Shown here piece after piece: positions 1-8,172 of a DNA stretch of 64,000 bases. Under the pieces are notes generated by a model. That model was not told the origin of the DNA. It did not search any database and worked only from the letters and a program-made list of their open reading frames with translations. The stretch's first letter is position 1, and every line of letters starts with the position of its first letter. Both the position numbers and the translations under genes were made by a program. Where the stretch lies: NCBI GenBank assembly GCA_031254035.1, contig JAIRVF010000124.1:1-64000 (forward strand), written 5' to 3'. This DNA comes from Paenibacillus sp. Its GTDB lineage: Bacteria; Bacillota; Bacilli; Paenibacillales; Paenibacillaceae.

Positions 1-592
1 TTTTCTTTATTACTAAATGATGTCCACATGACCATACCACCCTATTAATATTCTTACTTGGCAGTATTGACAGTTGTATCACATATCAGACCTTGGGCAT
101 TTAGTGTAGCGAGGAAGCATATTTTTTTGTATTCATTTAGAAGGTATGCCACCAATTTGGGTGTTTTATACGATGGCATCCATTTTTGGAGTAGTGGAAT
201 CAATTTCAGAACCTGCTGTTATTACTTGGCGGACTGAAATTTTGGAAAAACAATATTATACACAATCAATGAGTCTGCTAATGTTAACCGGCAACATATC
301 AGCAGTTCTCGGTCCAATGGTGGCTACTGGGATAGTGAATATTATTGCTCCAAGTGTAAATCAAACAATTATTCCGCCAAAAATTTTCGGACGAGTTATC
401 AGTATACTTATTTTAGTTATGTCTGGATCTATTCCGATTTCTCAGGCTATTGCTGGTTATTTAATGAAGTGGATAGAGCCAAATACGATCTTTATATATG
501 CAGGAGTGTTAGAAATTTCTGCAGCCGTTATCGTATTTTTATTGCCTTTTGTTCGAAATTATAATGTGAATCAAAAAAATACTATAAATTAA
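1..592 (+). pseudogene. MFS transporter remnant
   Basis: The open stretch from the ATG at 146 encodes 148 residues with hydrophobic helices and an arrangement typical of the C-terminal half of major facilitator permeases (GxVESISEPA, then a helix with LGPMVATGI, then a final helix pair). A full MFS protein has about 400 residues and 12 helices; only about four are visible. Around residue 68-75 the text jumps from the middle of one helix to a segment resembling the last cytoplasmic loop, which suggests an internal deletion. Upstream of 146 hydrophobic fragments occur in other frames with stops. I read this as a decayed transporter, possibly continuing beyond the window edge. Substrate unknown. 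Confidence 0.6.
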
Positions 593-597
593 ATGAT

Positions 598-985
598 GGG
601 GCTGTCCCAAAAGTAATATGCCCCCCTTCGTTATGGACGTACTCTCATAGAAGCGGTAGTTTTTCTTGCGATATAAGGATGTGAGATCTCCGAAGTTTAT
701 ACGTTCTTATATCTTCAGAAAAACTCTCTATCCTCGAGTTTTGAAGTCGAAATACAATTGTTGCGATTGTGCAACCTTTTCAGACGTTTCGTGGTGTGGG
801 AGGTAGAATTGATGCGAAAGTACAACCTTTTGATCATGAATGACCTAATTGAGCTCAGAAGAAAGAAAAAGCCTGCACTTTCGCAAGCGTTTATTCCAAA
901 TCAAGCCGATGTGTCGTAAATAGATGCACTTTTGCATCAATTTCGCTACTTGACGGGGTGCAGTTCACCTTTTGAGACACCCTCA
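598..985. repeat. Repeat-rich gap bounded by IS-like inverted ends
   Basis: No gene is visible between 593 and 1249. The left boundary reads GGGGCTGTCCCAAAAGT (598 on) and the right boundary, read on the minus strand, GAGGGTGTCTCAAAAGG (from 985), an imperfect inverted repeat. GTGTCTCAAAAG resembles ends I remember from IS1182-type elements, but no transposase is present, so a degenerate or MITE-like element is possible. Inside lie four copies of a short motif with consensus TGCGAAWGTGCAWCCTTTT, two in plus orientation (from 761 and 813) and two in minus orientation (around 870-890 and 922-940). The same arrangement recurs at 48581-48760. Confidence 0.5.
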
Positions 986-1249
986 TTTTATATATCCCTA
1001 AAAGGAATAAATTTTACATCATGTCATTTTTGCACGTTTAATGTTAGGCATGAAAAAATGCTTTCAGAGTCAGGCCGTGAGCTATCGGCTTTCCGATGAC
1101 TTGCGGCTTGATTGTTATCCGTAAGCGCGAGCATCAAATAACGTATCCCAAAATAAGATAATGAATAGGTATTCACCCTCAATGTAAACGCCTAACAACC
1201 TATAATGGATGGGTATCTATAAATTTCCGAAAGTTTGGGGGAGTCCTGC

Positions 1250-3658
1250 ATGAAGCTTTTGGCTGCCGTGACCGTTCCGAGCGTTAAACCACGCAAAAAA
1301 CGCTGGCCTCGCGTTGTCGGAATTATCGTTTTGGTTATTGTGCTTTTGATTGCCTGCGCAGGGGGATACGTCTATTGGCTCGTGAATAAAAGCTTGCCGG
1401 TGATTAAGGGAGAACTTAACATCTCCGGCTTGGAAAAGGAAGTCACCGTATGGAGAGATACATCCGGGGTACCGCATATCGAGGCACAAAACGAACATGA
1501 TCTCTACATAGCGCAAGGTTACATAACAGCGCAGGATCGTTTATTTCAAATGGATTTGAGTCGAAGGCAGGCTTCCGGACAGCTTAGTGAAGTGGTGGGG
1601 GCAAAAGCCCTCGACCGAGATAAATTTTTCCGCACTTTCAGACTGCGGCGGGCGGCGGAGGCTTCTCTTGATGCATATACGGGAAATTCCCGGCAGGTAC
1701 TGCAATGGTATGCGGATGGCGTCAACAATTACATCAACCAAGCCAAAACATCCAAGTCGCTGCCGATCGAATTTACGATATTAGGGTATAAGCCTACGGA
1801 ATGGCATCCGGTAGATTCCTTGACAATCGGCAAATACATGGCTTATGACTTGGCTGGCAATTGGGAGGGGCAGGCTTTTAGATATGCCATGGCGCAGCAG
1901 GTGTCGCCCGAGAAGCTTCAGTCCTTGATGCCGACCTATCCGAAGGATGGAGCCACAATTATTCAGGCGCTGAAGGATAACCCCATTGATCTCACGGCTC
2001 TCGCTTCTGCTGCAGTTACGCCCAATCCGTATAACGGCAGCAACAACTGGGTTGTATCTGGCGAGAAGTCGGCTTCAGGTATGCCGATGTTGGCCAATGA
2101 CCCTCATTTGAGTCTGAGCACCCCTTCGATTTGGTACGAAACACATCTTTCGGCTCCGGATATGAATGTAAGTGGCGTTATTTTTGCAGGCGTGCCGGGG
2201 ATCATTCTCGGGCATAACGACAAGATCGCCTGGGGCGTAACGAACTTGGCACCGGATGTGCAGGATCTCTATATTGAAAAAAGAAACCCGAACAATCCAA
2301 ACCAATTTGAGTACATGGGCAAGTGGGAAGAGGCTAAGGTCTATAAAGAGGAAATTAAAGTGAAAGGCGAAGCGCCTGTACCATATGATGTCGTAGTGAC
2401 TCGGCATGGACCGATTCTTTCCGAGTTTGCAAAGGATCAGCAGCAGGATACGGCGCTTGCGATGAGATGGACTGCCCTGAATGCGACGACGGAGCTTGAA
2501 GCGATTCAAATGTTCGCTAAAGCAAGCACTTGGGAGGAGTTCAAGAAAGCATTGGAGTATTATGATGCGCCTGCACAAAATTTTGTTTTTGCATCCAAGG
2601 ATGGCACAATCGCATACCGGGGCAACGGCTTGATTCCGATCCGCAAAAAAGGCGATGGTTCCGTTCCGGTACCCGGCTGGACCGATGAATATGAATGGAC
2701 GGGATATATCCCATGGGATGAGCTGCCCACAACTGTGAATCCGAAGGAAGGGTTTATCGCTACCGCGAACAATAAAGTGATCGGCGACAGCTATCCGTAT
2801 CATCTGACGGACGACTGGTCTCAGCCTTACCGGGAAGAGCGCATCCAGCAAGTGCTTTCAGGTAAGGATAAGCTGACTGTAGAGGATTTGCAGAAATTGC
2901 AGTTTGACCGTAAGAATCTTCAGGCGGAAGAGTTTTTGGCCGGGCTGATTACCAAAATCAAAGACTCGTCTGATTTGCGCCAAGTCGATCAGGAGGCGCT
3001 GACGCTGCTGCAAAACTGGAATAAAATGAATGACCCGGATCAGGCTGCGCCGCTAGCTTATGAGCTGTGGCTGCAGAGCTTTGATGATGTGCTGTTCAAG
3101 CCCGAAATTAGCGATGACATGATGAAGCTTTTTAACAATAAATCTGTCGTAAAGGATGAAATGATCCGTAAAGCGCTCAAAGGAGAAAAGGAGCCTTGGA
3201 TCGACGAAAAGGGCGGAATCGAAAAGGTGGCGCTGCAGGCATTCCAGCTTGCGGTGGATCAGGCAGTTTCGCTGCAGGGCAAACATCCGGACAAATGGCA
3301 ATGGGGCAAGTTCCACCAAGTGGATTTCGCGCATCCTCTAGGTGCCGTAAAACCACTGAATCTGATTTTTAACGCAAAGTCTGTTTCAATGGGCGGTGGC
3401 TGGGTTACCGTTGGCGCGGCAGGTTGGGATCCGGGGAGTGGGGAAGTGGATCACGGAGCTCCATGGAGAACGGTGATCGATATGTCCAATCCTTCGCAAT
3501 CATTGAATGTGGTCGGACCGGGACAATCGGGGCATATACTGAGCAAGTGGTATCATAATCAGGTGAGTGATTGGACCACCGGAAAATATCATATCACAAG
3601 TATGGTATCAACAATCTACCGCAATGCGGGTAATGAGCTGAAGCTAATTCCAGAATGA
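1250..3658 (+). CDS. Penicillin acylase family (Ntn-hydrolase)
   Basis: Encodes an 802-residue member of the penicillin G acylase family: amide hydrolases acting on N-acyl compounds such as beta-lactam side chains or acyl-homoserine lactones. The precursor normally self-cleaves so that a Ser becomes the N-terminal nucleophile of the beta chain; here the GSNNWVVSG motif places that Ser at about residue 264. Around residues 20-45 there is one strong hydrophobic helix after a Lys/Arg-rich stretch, so the protein is probably membrane-anchored or exported. The ATG at 1250 is preferred over the TTG at 1235 because GGGGGAG lies 7 bases before it. Length fits the family. The gene stands alone and ends at a rho-independent terminator. 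The actual substrate cannot be read from sequence. Confidence 0.9.
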   Translation: MKLLAAVTVPSVKPRKKRWPRVVGIIVLVIVLLIACAGGYVYWLVNKSLPVIKGELNISGLEKEVTVWRDTSGVPHIEAQNEHDLYIAQGYITAQDRLFQMDLSRRQASGQLSEVVGAKALDRDKFFRTFRLRRAAEASLDAYTGNSRQVLQWYADGVNNYINQAKTSKSLPIEFTILGYKPTEWHPVDSLTIGKYMAYDLAGNWEGQAFRYAMAQQVSPEKLQSLMPTYPKDGATIIQALKDNPIDLTALASAAVTPNPYNGSNNWVVSGEKSASGMPMLANDPHLSLSTPSIWYETHLSAPDMNVSGVIFAGVPGIILGHNDKIAWGVTNLAPDVQDLYIEKRNPNNPNQFEYMGKWEEAKVYKEEIKVKGEAPVPYDVVVTRHGPILSEFAKDQQQDTALAMRWTALNATTELEAIQMFAKASTWEEFKKALEYYDAPAQNFVFASKDGTIAYRGNGLIPIRKKGDGSVPVPGWTDEYEWTGYIPWDELPTTVNPKEGFIATANNKVIGDSYPYHLTDDWSQPYREERIQQVLSGKDKLTVEDLQKLQFDRKNLQAEEFLAGLITKIKDSSDLRQVDQEALTLLQNWNKMNDPDQAAPLAYELWLQSFDDVLFKPEISDDMMKLFNNKSVVKDEMIRKALKGEKEPWIDEKGGIEKVALQAFQLAVDQAVSLQGKHPDKWQWGKFHQVDFAHPLGAVKPLNLIFNAKSVSMGGGWVTVGAAGWDPGSGEVDHGAPWRTVIDMSNPSQSLNVVGPGQSGHILSKWYHNQVSDWTTGKYHITSMVSTIYRNAGNELKLIPE

Positions 3659-3672
3659 GTAAGTATGACCGA

Positions 3673-3695
3673 AGCAGCCCGCAGGGCTGCTTTTT
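3673..3695 (+). terminator. Terminator of acylase gene
   Basis: An 8-bp stem AGCAGCCC/GGGCTGCT with a 3-base loop followed by TTTTT, 15 bases after the acylase stop. Confidence 0.85.
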
Positions 3696-3893
3696 CACGC
3701 TCAAGAACGGTCAGCGGGCCGGTATTCAGGGGCATGAATCAGTCTATAAATGTGAGTTCTACGACAATTTCCCCGGAAATATTTTGTAGGAGATCTACGC
3801 ACTAAGTATCAAAGTTACGCCAAATCCAAAGTCCATTGGACCAGAACGTAAGCGACGATATTGAATAATATGGAGGATTCACATTGGGAACGC

Positions 3894-3922
3894 TTGTACG
3901 TAGATGTGAATAAAGGTAAAAT
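3894..3922 (+). promoter_or_regulatory. Predicted toxin-gene promoter
   Basis: TTGTAC (3894-3899), a 17-base spacer and TAAAAT (3917-3922). The -10 matches consensus at 5/6, the -35 only at 3/6. It would start transcription near 3930, just before the sequence TTTGGGTGGG (3939-3948), which is complementary to 4078-4087 at the 3' end of the same transcript. Such 5'-3' pairing is typical of type I toxin mRNAs. Nothing else is visible between 3696 and 3893. Confidence 0.5.
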
Positions 3923-3978
3923 ATAACTACAATTGAATTTTGGGTGGGCATGGTCTCCCTTCGAAAGGAGGTGAAGCC

Positions 3979-4074
3979 ATGGAAGTGAAAGATGCATTAA
4001 CGATCATGTTCCTTTTTGGAACGTTCATTCTTGCTCTTTTAACATACATCAATAATAACAACAAGAAAAAGTAA
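3979..4074 (+). CDS. Putative holin-like toxin peptide (type I)
   Basis: A 31-residue peptide starting MEVKDALTIMFLFG, with one hydrophobic helix (about residues 7-23) and a polar tail of Asn and Lys. It closely fits the putative holin-like toxin family of bacilli, in which an MEVKDAL/MIMFxFGxFIxALLTYI pattern is typical. These peptides insert in the membrane and are normally silenced by an antisense RNA. The start is supported by AGGAGGTG 8 bases upstream of ATG. The transcript has a short 5' leader that can pair with the terminator region, and a convergent antisense transcript is predicted on the other strand. The stop codon abuts the terminator stem. Toxicity is inferred from family resemblance only. 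Confidence 0.75.
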   Translation: MEVKDALTIMFLFGTFILALLTYINNNNKKK

Positions 4075-4110
4075 AAACCCACCCAAAGGTTAAGGCCAGA
4101 GGTGGGTTTT
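4074..4110. terminator. Shared bidirectional terminator of toxin and antisense RNA
   Basis: AAAACCCACC (4074-4083) pairs with GGTGGGTTTT (4101-4110) and gives a T-run on both strands. It can therefore end the toxin mRNA on the plus strand and the antisense RNA on the minus strand, giving about 35 bases or more of overlap between the two 3' ends. Confidence 0.8.
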
Positions 4111-4189
4111 GTTCCTATACGACTTAGAAGGGAATAAACCATCCAAGCCAATTGTACTGACCAAGTGTTCGCAGCACTTGGTCTTTATT
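4075..4189 (-). ncRNA. Predicted antisense antitoxin RNA
   Basis: On the minus strand a promoter TTGATA (plus 4218-4223), 16-base spacer and TATTAT (plus 4196-4201) would start an RNA near 4189. It first forms a 9-bp hairpin (GACCAAGTG/CACTTGGTC, 4159-4183) and then ends at the shared terminator, so it is about 110-115 bases long and overlaps the toxin mRNA tail to tail. This is the layout of BsrG/SR4 and TxpA/RatA type loci. Existence and ends are predicted, not shown. Confidence 0.55.
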
Positions 4190-4195
4190 ACATAT

Positions 4196-4223
4196 ATAAT
4201 ACCACAAAGAAAAAATGTATCAA
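4196..4223 (-). promoter_or_regulatory. Predicted promoter of antisense RNA
   Basis: Minus-strand -35 TTGATA and -10 TATTAT with a 16-base spacer in an AT-rich stretch. It is stronger than the predicted toxin promoter, as expected for an antitoxin RNA. From 4224 to 4458 I see nothing else. Confidence 0.5.
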
Positions 4224-4471
4224 AGAGTGAAATAAAATTGCGCCTTTTAAGCCTCTCGAGTTCGTAGATACCAAAACACTATCCGAATCCTCGGGAAACC
4301 GAAAAACATCCAGGTCCGACCACAAATGGATCATTTATATTATCCGTTAGTAAAGATAATGAGTGGTTTGAGTGCGGTGATAGGGAGATAAAGCTTTACC
4401 CTGTTGTGTTTCTATTTCGCAGCATAGGAAATCAGCGAGAACATTAATTCTTTTTTTTAGAGGTGAGTACA

Positions 4472-4840
4472 TTGAATCTAATAGACCTAATACAACTTAA
4501 GGTGCCAGCAGGTTATGCAGTAACCTATAACAAATTCTTCGATGTAGAACCTGTTCTTAGTGAGGGCGATGATTACTTTATTGAGAACTGGGGATTCTTC
4601 ACAGAAGACCTACTGCAAATCGTTAAACTGAGAATTAAAAATGGGAAATGGTACATTCCTGAAAGAGAAGAAACTTTACTCTTTGATTTAGGGTGGTACC
4701 CGGATTCAGATATTAATGGCCATTACCATTTGCAACTTGTTGATGGAAATTGGAATGAAATTAAAAGTATTTCTTCTAAAGATCGTTTTATAATTAAAGA
4801 GACACTTGAAAGATGGATGGAAGAACATCAAAGAACGTAA
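4472..4840 (+). CDS. Hypothetical acidic protein
   Basis: A 122-residue soluble, acidic protein with no signal peptide or membrane segment. I do not recognise the family. Aromatic residues are frequent (repeated W/Y/F, for example GFFTEDLL and LGWYPDSDINGHYH), and alternating hydrophobic residues suggest a small alpha/beta fold. I favour the TTG at 4472 because AGAGGTG lies about 7 bases upstream; the GTG at 4463 overlaps that ribosome site. The following VOC gene starts 31 bases after the stop, so the two may be co-transcribed. Codon use is AT-rich compared with the acylase upstream. Confidence 0.6.
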   Translation: MNLIDLIQLKVPAGYAVTYNKFFDVEPVLSEGDDYFIENWGFFTEDLLQIVKLRIKNGKWYIPEREETLLFDLGWYPDSDINGHYHLQLVDGNWNEIKSISSKDRFIIKETLERWMEEHQRT

Positions 4841-4871
4841 TTGGAATAAGGGAATCGGAGGAGAAAATAGA

Positions 4872-5294
4872 ATGATTCAATCAATAGTTCATATCGCTCT
4901 GGTTGTTAAGGATTATGATGAAGCAATAGATTTTTATACAAAGAAGCTTAACTTTGTTTTAGTAGAGGATACTTATCAGCCTGAACAGGATAAACGGTGG
5001 GTGGTCGTTTCTCCTCCGGGCTCAGTTGGTACAACAATCTTACTGGCACGAGCATCGAAACCGGAGCAAGAAGAATTTATAGGCAATCAATCTGGCGGGA
5101 GAGTTTTTTTATTTCTGAACACTGATGATTTCTGGAGGGATTATAACGATATGATCTCTAATGGAATAGAATTTGTTAGAGAACCCAAAGAACAGCCATA
5201 TGGGATTGTAGCAGTGTTTAAAGATCTTTATGGGAACCAATGGGATTTATTGCAGCTTAACAAGGACCATCCCATAATGAAAAGAATGAAATAG
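4872..5294 (+). CDS. VOC/glyoxalase-like protein
   Basis: A 140-residue protein of the vicinal oxygen chelate superfamily. The first beta-alpha-beta unit reads HIALVVKDYDEAIDFYTKKL and the second module ends with the usual FKDLYGNQWDLLQ, where the metal-binding Glu of true glyoxalases is replaced by Asp-Leu. Members include glyoxalase I, bleomycin and fosfomycin resistance proteins and many of unknown role. The candidate metal ligand His at residue 7 is present. ATG at 4872 follows GGAGGAG by 9 bases; the longer reading frame from 4806 lacks a ribosome site and overlaps the gene before. No substrate can be assigned. Confidence 0.8.
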   Translation: MIQSIVHIALVVKDYDEAIDFYTKKLNFVLVEDTYQPEQDKRWVVVSPPGSVGTTILLARASKPEQEEFIGNQSGGRVFLFLNTDDFWRDYNDMISNGIEFVREPKEQPYGIVAVFKDLYGNQWDLLQLNKDHPIMKRMK

Positions 5295-5385
5295 AATGTT
5301 AAATGCTACGCTGGTGTAAGAATCGCAGAGAAGAAAAGCACATCAGATAACATCGTATTTACGTATCGAACCGTTCGGTTGCTCG

Positions 5386-5425
5386 GTCCGCCCGTAGCAT
5401 TTCAATGGAAATGCTGCGGTCGGAC
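5386..5425. repeat. Long imperfect hairpin, REP-like
   Basis: Two 18-base arms (5386-5403 and 5408-5425) pair at 16 of 18 positions around a 4-base loop AATG. The block from about 5320 to 5480 resembles a dispersed non-coding element I remember from paenibacilli, ending near a CCGCCCCATTGGGGC hairpin. It has no T-run, so it is not an ordinary terminator. It lies 75 bases before the next gene. Confidence 0.5.
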
Positions 5426-5500
5426 GATCCTGCGAACCATATCGCGACCGCCCCATTGGGGCTTAAAGTTCTCGGACTACTAATTCATTGGAGGATGATT

Positions 5501-5866
5501 ATGAATATAAGATTAATTAAAAAGAATGAAGTAGAAATTGCTTCTGTTGTTAGTAATAAAGAACTAATCACTAATGTCCAGTCTGCTTTGGATCTTATGG
5601 CGACTGTTAGTTATGAAGTTGGTTCCAATCGAATAATTTTAAACAAGTCAGCAGTATGTGAAGATTTTTTTGACTTAAAGACATGTCTTGCGGGAGAAAT
5701 ACTTCAAAAATTCATTAATTATCAAACAAAAATTGCGATAATTGGTGATTTCTCAACCTATTCAAGTAAGAGTCTTAAGGATTTTATATATGAGAGTAAT
5801 AATGGAAAGGATATATTTTTCTTGTCCGATGAAGATCAGGCTATTGAAAAATTGAGCAAGGTTTAA
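5501..5866 (+). CDS. DUF4180 family protein
   Basis: A 121-residue soluble protein that fits DUF4180: N-terminal beta strands with the pattern NIRLIKKNEVEIASV, a central ALDLMATVSYE helix, the conserved segment ICEDFFDLKTxLAGEILQKF-like stretch (here with VCEDFFDLKT) and a C-terminal SLKDFIYESNNGKDIFF. The fold probably resembles STAS-like or anti-anti-sigma small domains, but function is unknown. ATG at 5501 is preferred over 5495 because GGAGG ends 6 bases before it. The gene stands alone, in AT-rich codon usage like the neighbours. Confidence 0.85.
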   Translation: MNIRLIKKNEVEIASVVSNKELITNVQSALDLMATVSYEVGSNRIILNKSAVCEDFFDLKTCLAGEILQKFINYQTKIAIIGDFSTYSSKSLKDFIYESNNGKDIFFLSDEDQAIEKLSKV

Positions 5867-6009
5867 GTTGTCAAACATTTGTATGTTAATTCGATGAAGT
5901 ATAATTTGAAAGATATACCGAAGATGGCCTAAAACAGCTTAAAACAACGTTTTAACGCATCGAGCTGGGTCACGCGTAGATAAAATAATACGCAAATGAG
6001 GTCAAGAGA

Positions 6010-6708
6010 TTGAATTCATCTATTGCCAATGAACTGGAACATGAGATTAAGAAAATAAAGATCAAGAGTTGGCTAGTCCTTATTGGAGATTTCTAACTTT
6101 GACTGGGTGGAAGATAGTAAAGGAATCAATCGTGAGGCTGATGGTTTGAGATTTTTACGGATATCACTGGTGGGCAACTCAAAAAATTGATGTCCGGAAT
6201 GGAATTCCTCTATATAATCAATCCGCTTAACTTCAAAACATACGAGGAATACATAAAAAAGGCTGCTACGTATCAAGGGGCAGTATTGCAGAAACCGTCC
6301 AACCTGCCGAAGGGATATACGTTAGTCAAAGCGGAAATCGAGTATCTGAAAAGTAAGGAGTTCGAAGCAGAAGTAAAAAAAGAAGCCGCCATTAAAGGAC
6401 AAGGCAAATTGCTTTATGCGAAGAAGTATGATTGGAAGGTACCGGGCAAATTCACGCTTGAGTATGTGAATGGGAAGAACAAGTTCCTATTGAATATGTA
6501 CACGATCGACCCGGAAACAGCGAAAAAGCAAACAGGTTATGTCTATGAACCTGCCAACGAAAAGGTAAAAAAGGAAAGTCCTGAATGGGCCCTAAGCTAT
6601 CTGTCTTGGAGGGTGAAAGACAAAGAAATTACCATTCAAACGAATGTTAATATGTCCAAAGAAGAACTAATCAAGCTATCGAAAACGATGGTACTTGAGA
6701 CAAAATAA
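6010..6708 (+). pseudogene. Decayed DUF4367-type anti-sigma-like gene
   Basis: The long open part from 6142 to 6708 encodes the C-terminal domain of a DUF4367-like extracytoplasmic protein (pattern LPKGYTLVKAEIEYL, later WALSYLSWRVKDKEITIQ and a final SKEELIKLSKTMV). Upstream pieces continue in other frames: one reads EDSKGINREADGLRF and then shifts frame near 6150 into TDITGGQLKKLMSG; an earlier piece (NELEHEIKKIKIKSW) ends at a stop near 6093. At least two frame breaks are needed to join them. The same domain layout occurs intact in the anti-sigma gene at 58153-59070. I consider it inactive. Confidence 0.55.
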
Positions 6709-6743
6709 GCAGGGTTTCGCAATCGGACGAGACATATCGAATG

Positions 6744-6794
6744 ACCCCCGGAGAAGCTGTGACTGGTTAGCAGTTTTTCTGGGGGTTGTTTTTT
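6744..6794 (+). terminator. Terminator after decayed gene
   Basis: ACCCCCGGAGAAGCTG pairs imperfectly with CAGTTTTTCTGGGGGT, followed by TTGTTTTTT. Confidence 0.75.
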
Positions 6795-6876
6795 GCTCTT
6801 GGATACAGAGTATATCAAAAGTAAATCGAGGATGTTGGCTACATTTTCAAAAATTCAATTTATAGGTGGACTCATC

Positions 6877-7425
6877 ATGATTATTAAACAAAAATGCTTT
6901 AATGTGAAAGAACTTGAATATTATATTAGGTCTGCAGTAATTGAAGATGCAACGTCCTTGTCTAAACTACGAGTACAGATTGATGGCGAGACCGAAAATA
7001 TGGACAGAGAAAGTGGAGAGGCATTTATTGACGCCTCAGGATTTGAAAAAATGATTAATGCAGATCAAGAGAGCCCAAGGAATTTATTTTTAGTTGCTGT
7101 GATTGAAGATCGAATCGTTGGATTTTCGCGGTGTGAAGGAACAAATTTAAAGCGACTATTGCATAAAGTGGAGTTTGGAGTATGCGTATTAAAGGAATTT
7201 TGGGGATATCGTATTGGAAAGAATCTATTAAGTGAATCTATATTCTGGGCTGATTCCGTTGGTATTAAAAAAATGGTATTAAGCGTGTTAGAGACAAATG
7301 AAAAGGCAATAGAGCTTTATAAAAAGCATGGATTTGAAACTGAAGGTGTATTAAAACATGATAAATTACTTGCTGATGGTAGGCTATATAACACTATTGT
7401 AATGGGGAGGTTTAAAGGGGAGTAG
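6877..7425 (+). CDS. GNAT N-acetyltransferase
   Basis: A 182-residue acetyltransferase of the GNAT superfamily, transferring acetyl from acetyl-CoA to an amine. The acetyl-CoA region is visible as VEFGVCVLKEFWGYRIGKNL (beta4/alpha3, a slightly changed R/Q-x-x-G-x-G/A loop: GYRIGK), followed by LSVLETNEKAIELYKKHGFE, the usual beta6-alpha4 segment. The N-terminal half begins IRSAVIEDATSLSKLR, typical of RimI-like or PhnO-like members. ATG at 6877 has TAGGTGG 8 bases upstream; the longer frame from 6793 has none. Acceptor unknown. Confidence 0.85.
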   Translation: MIIKQKCFNVKELEYYIRSAVIEDATSLSKLRVQIDGETENMDRESGEAFIDASGFEKMINADQESPRNLFLVAVIEDRIVGFSRCEGTNLKRLLHKVEFGVCVLKEFWGYRIGKNLLSESIFWADSVGIKKMVLSVLETNEKAIELYKKHGFETEGVLKHDKLLADGRLYNTIVMGRFKGE

Positions 7426-7639
7426 AAAATAACATTAATCTTGGCTCAAAATCATGATAGTGCTGTATAACCAAGTCAAACCTACAAAATTCAATCAAGT
7501 TAGGAGTCTATTTTTATGAAAGAAGAGGATTTAACCTATAGGCATTTGAAAAGTAATCCACAGAAGCTGCCGATCACAATGTAGTAACTCGAGGAAAAGT
7601 GGAACATAACTTAAAACCACGGGTGCAGAAAGGATGAAA

Positions 7640-8062
7640 AGCTATTAAGTACTTTCGAATATATACAGTCATATTGAGTGTTTTTATTCTTTTAGTCGGA
7701 TGTAGTGAAACTGAAAAATTCCAAAGCAAAGAAATAAGTAGGTTAGATTAGAATGCATTCAATTGTGCGAGAAAATGAAGGAAAGGCCCTTTAAAGAAAA
7801 GACCTTCAAGGATAAGGATGAAATTAACATATTCACCTCTGCCATTAATAATGCGGAGCCAATAAGTGGTATGTTGGATTATGGCGCAATATTTCTAATG
7901 GACATTGAATATAAGGATGGGACAACAAGGAGCTACCACTTAAATGTGGATAAAGAGGAGGAAACTACAGGACTTTTAGTGGAACTACCTGGAACAACAA
8001 AGGGGTATAGAATTTCAGAAGAAACATGTAATGAATTAAGAAAGATTATATATTCTCATTGA
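7640..8062 (+). pseudogene. Broken lipoprotein gene
   Basis: One frame (7641-7751) encodes a lipoprotein-like start, ending in SVFILLVGCSETEK: a hydrophobic stretch and a lipobox Cys, then a stop TAG at 7749. The downstream frame (7763-8062) encodes a soluble domain with FTSAINNAEPISGMLDYGAI and a C-terminal GYRISEETCNELRKII, resembling YhfM-type Bacillus lipoproteins. A frameshift near 7750 separates the two, and the upstream part has no good start codon. Another tiny remnant with a ribosome site (7516-7584, 22 codons) lies before it. Between 7426 and 7640 nothing else is visible. Confidence 0.5.
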
Positions 8063-8098
8063 CCAATAATACTTTTTCATTTATACCGAAACTCTACC

Positions 8099-8164
8099 TA
8101 TACCCCCTGGTAAGACAGATGTTACCATACAAATGTTGTCGGAGAATTTACCAGTAGGGGGTAT
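8099..8164 (+). promoter_or_regulatory. Hairpin covering the amidase ribosome site
   Basis: ATACCCCCTGGTAA (8100-8113) pairs with TTACCAGTAGGGGGTAT (8148-8164, three extra bases), separated by about 34 bases. The right arm contains the purine run AGGGGG that serves as the Shine-Dalgarno of the gene starting at 8173, so folding could hide the start site. Alternatively the repeat is a regulator-binding operator. Confidence 0.5.
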
Positions 8165-8172
8165 CTTAAAAT

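Noticed and set aside
2075..2851. Long open frame on the minus strand (258 codons) inside the acylase gene
   Set aside because: It lies fully antisense to a well-supported gene, has no domain pattern and arises from codon bias of the plus-strand gene.
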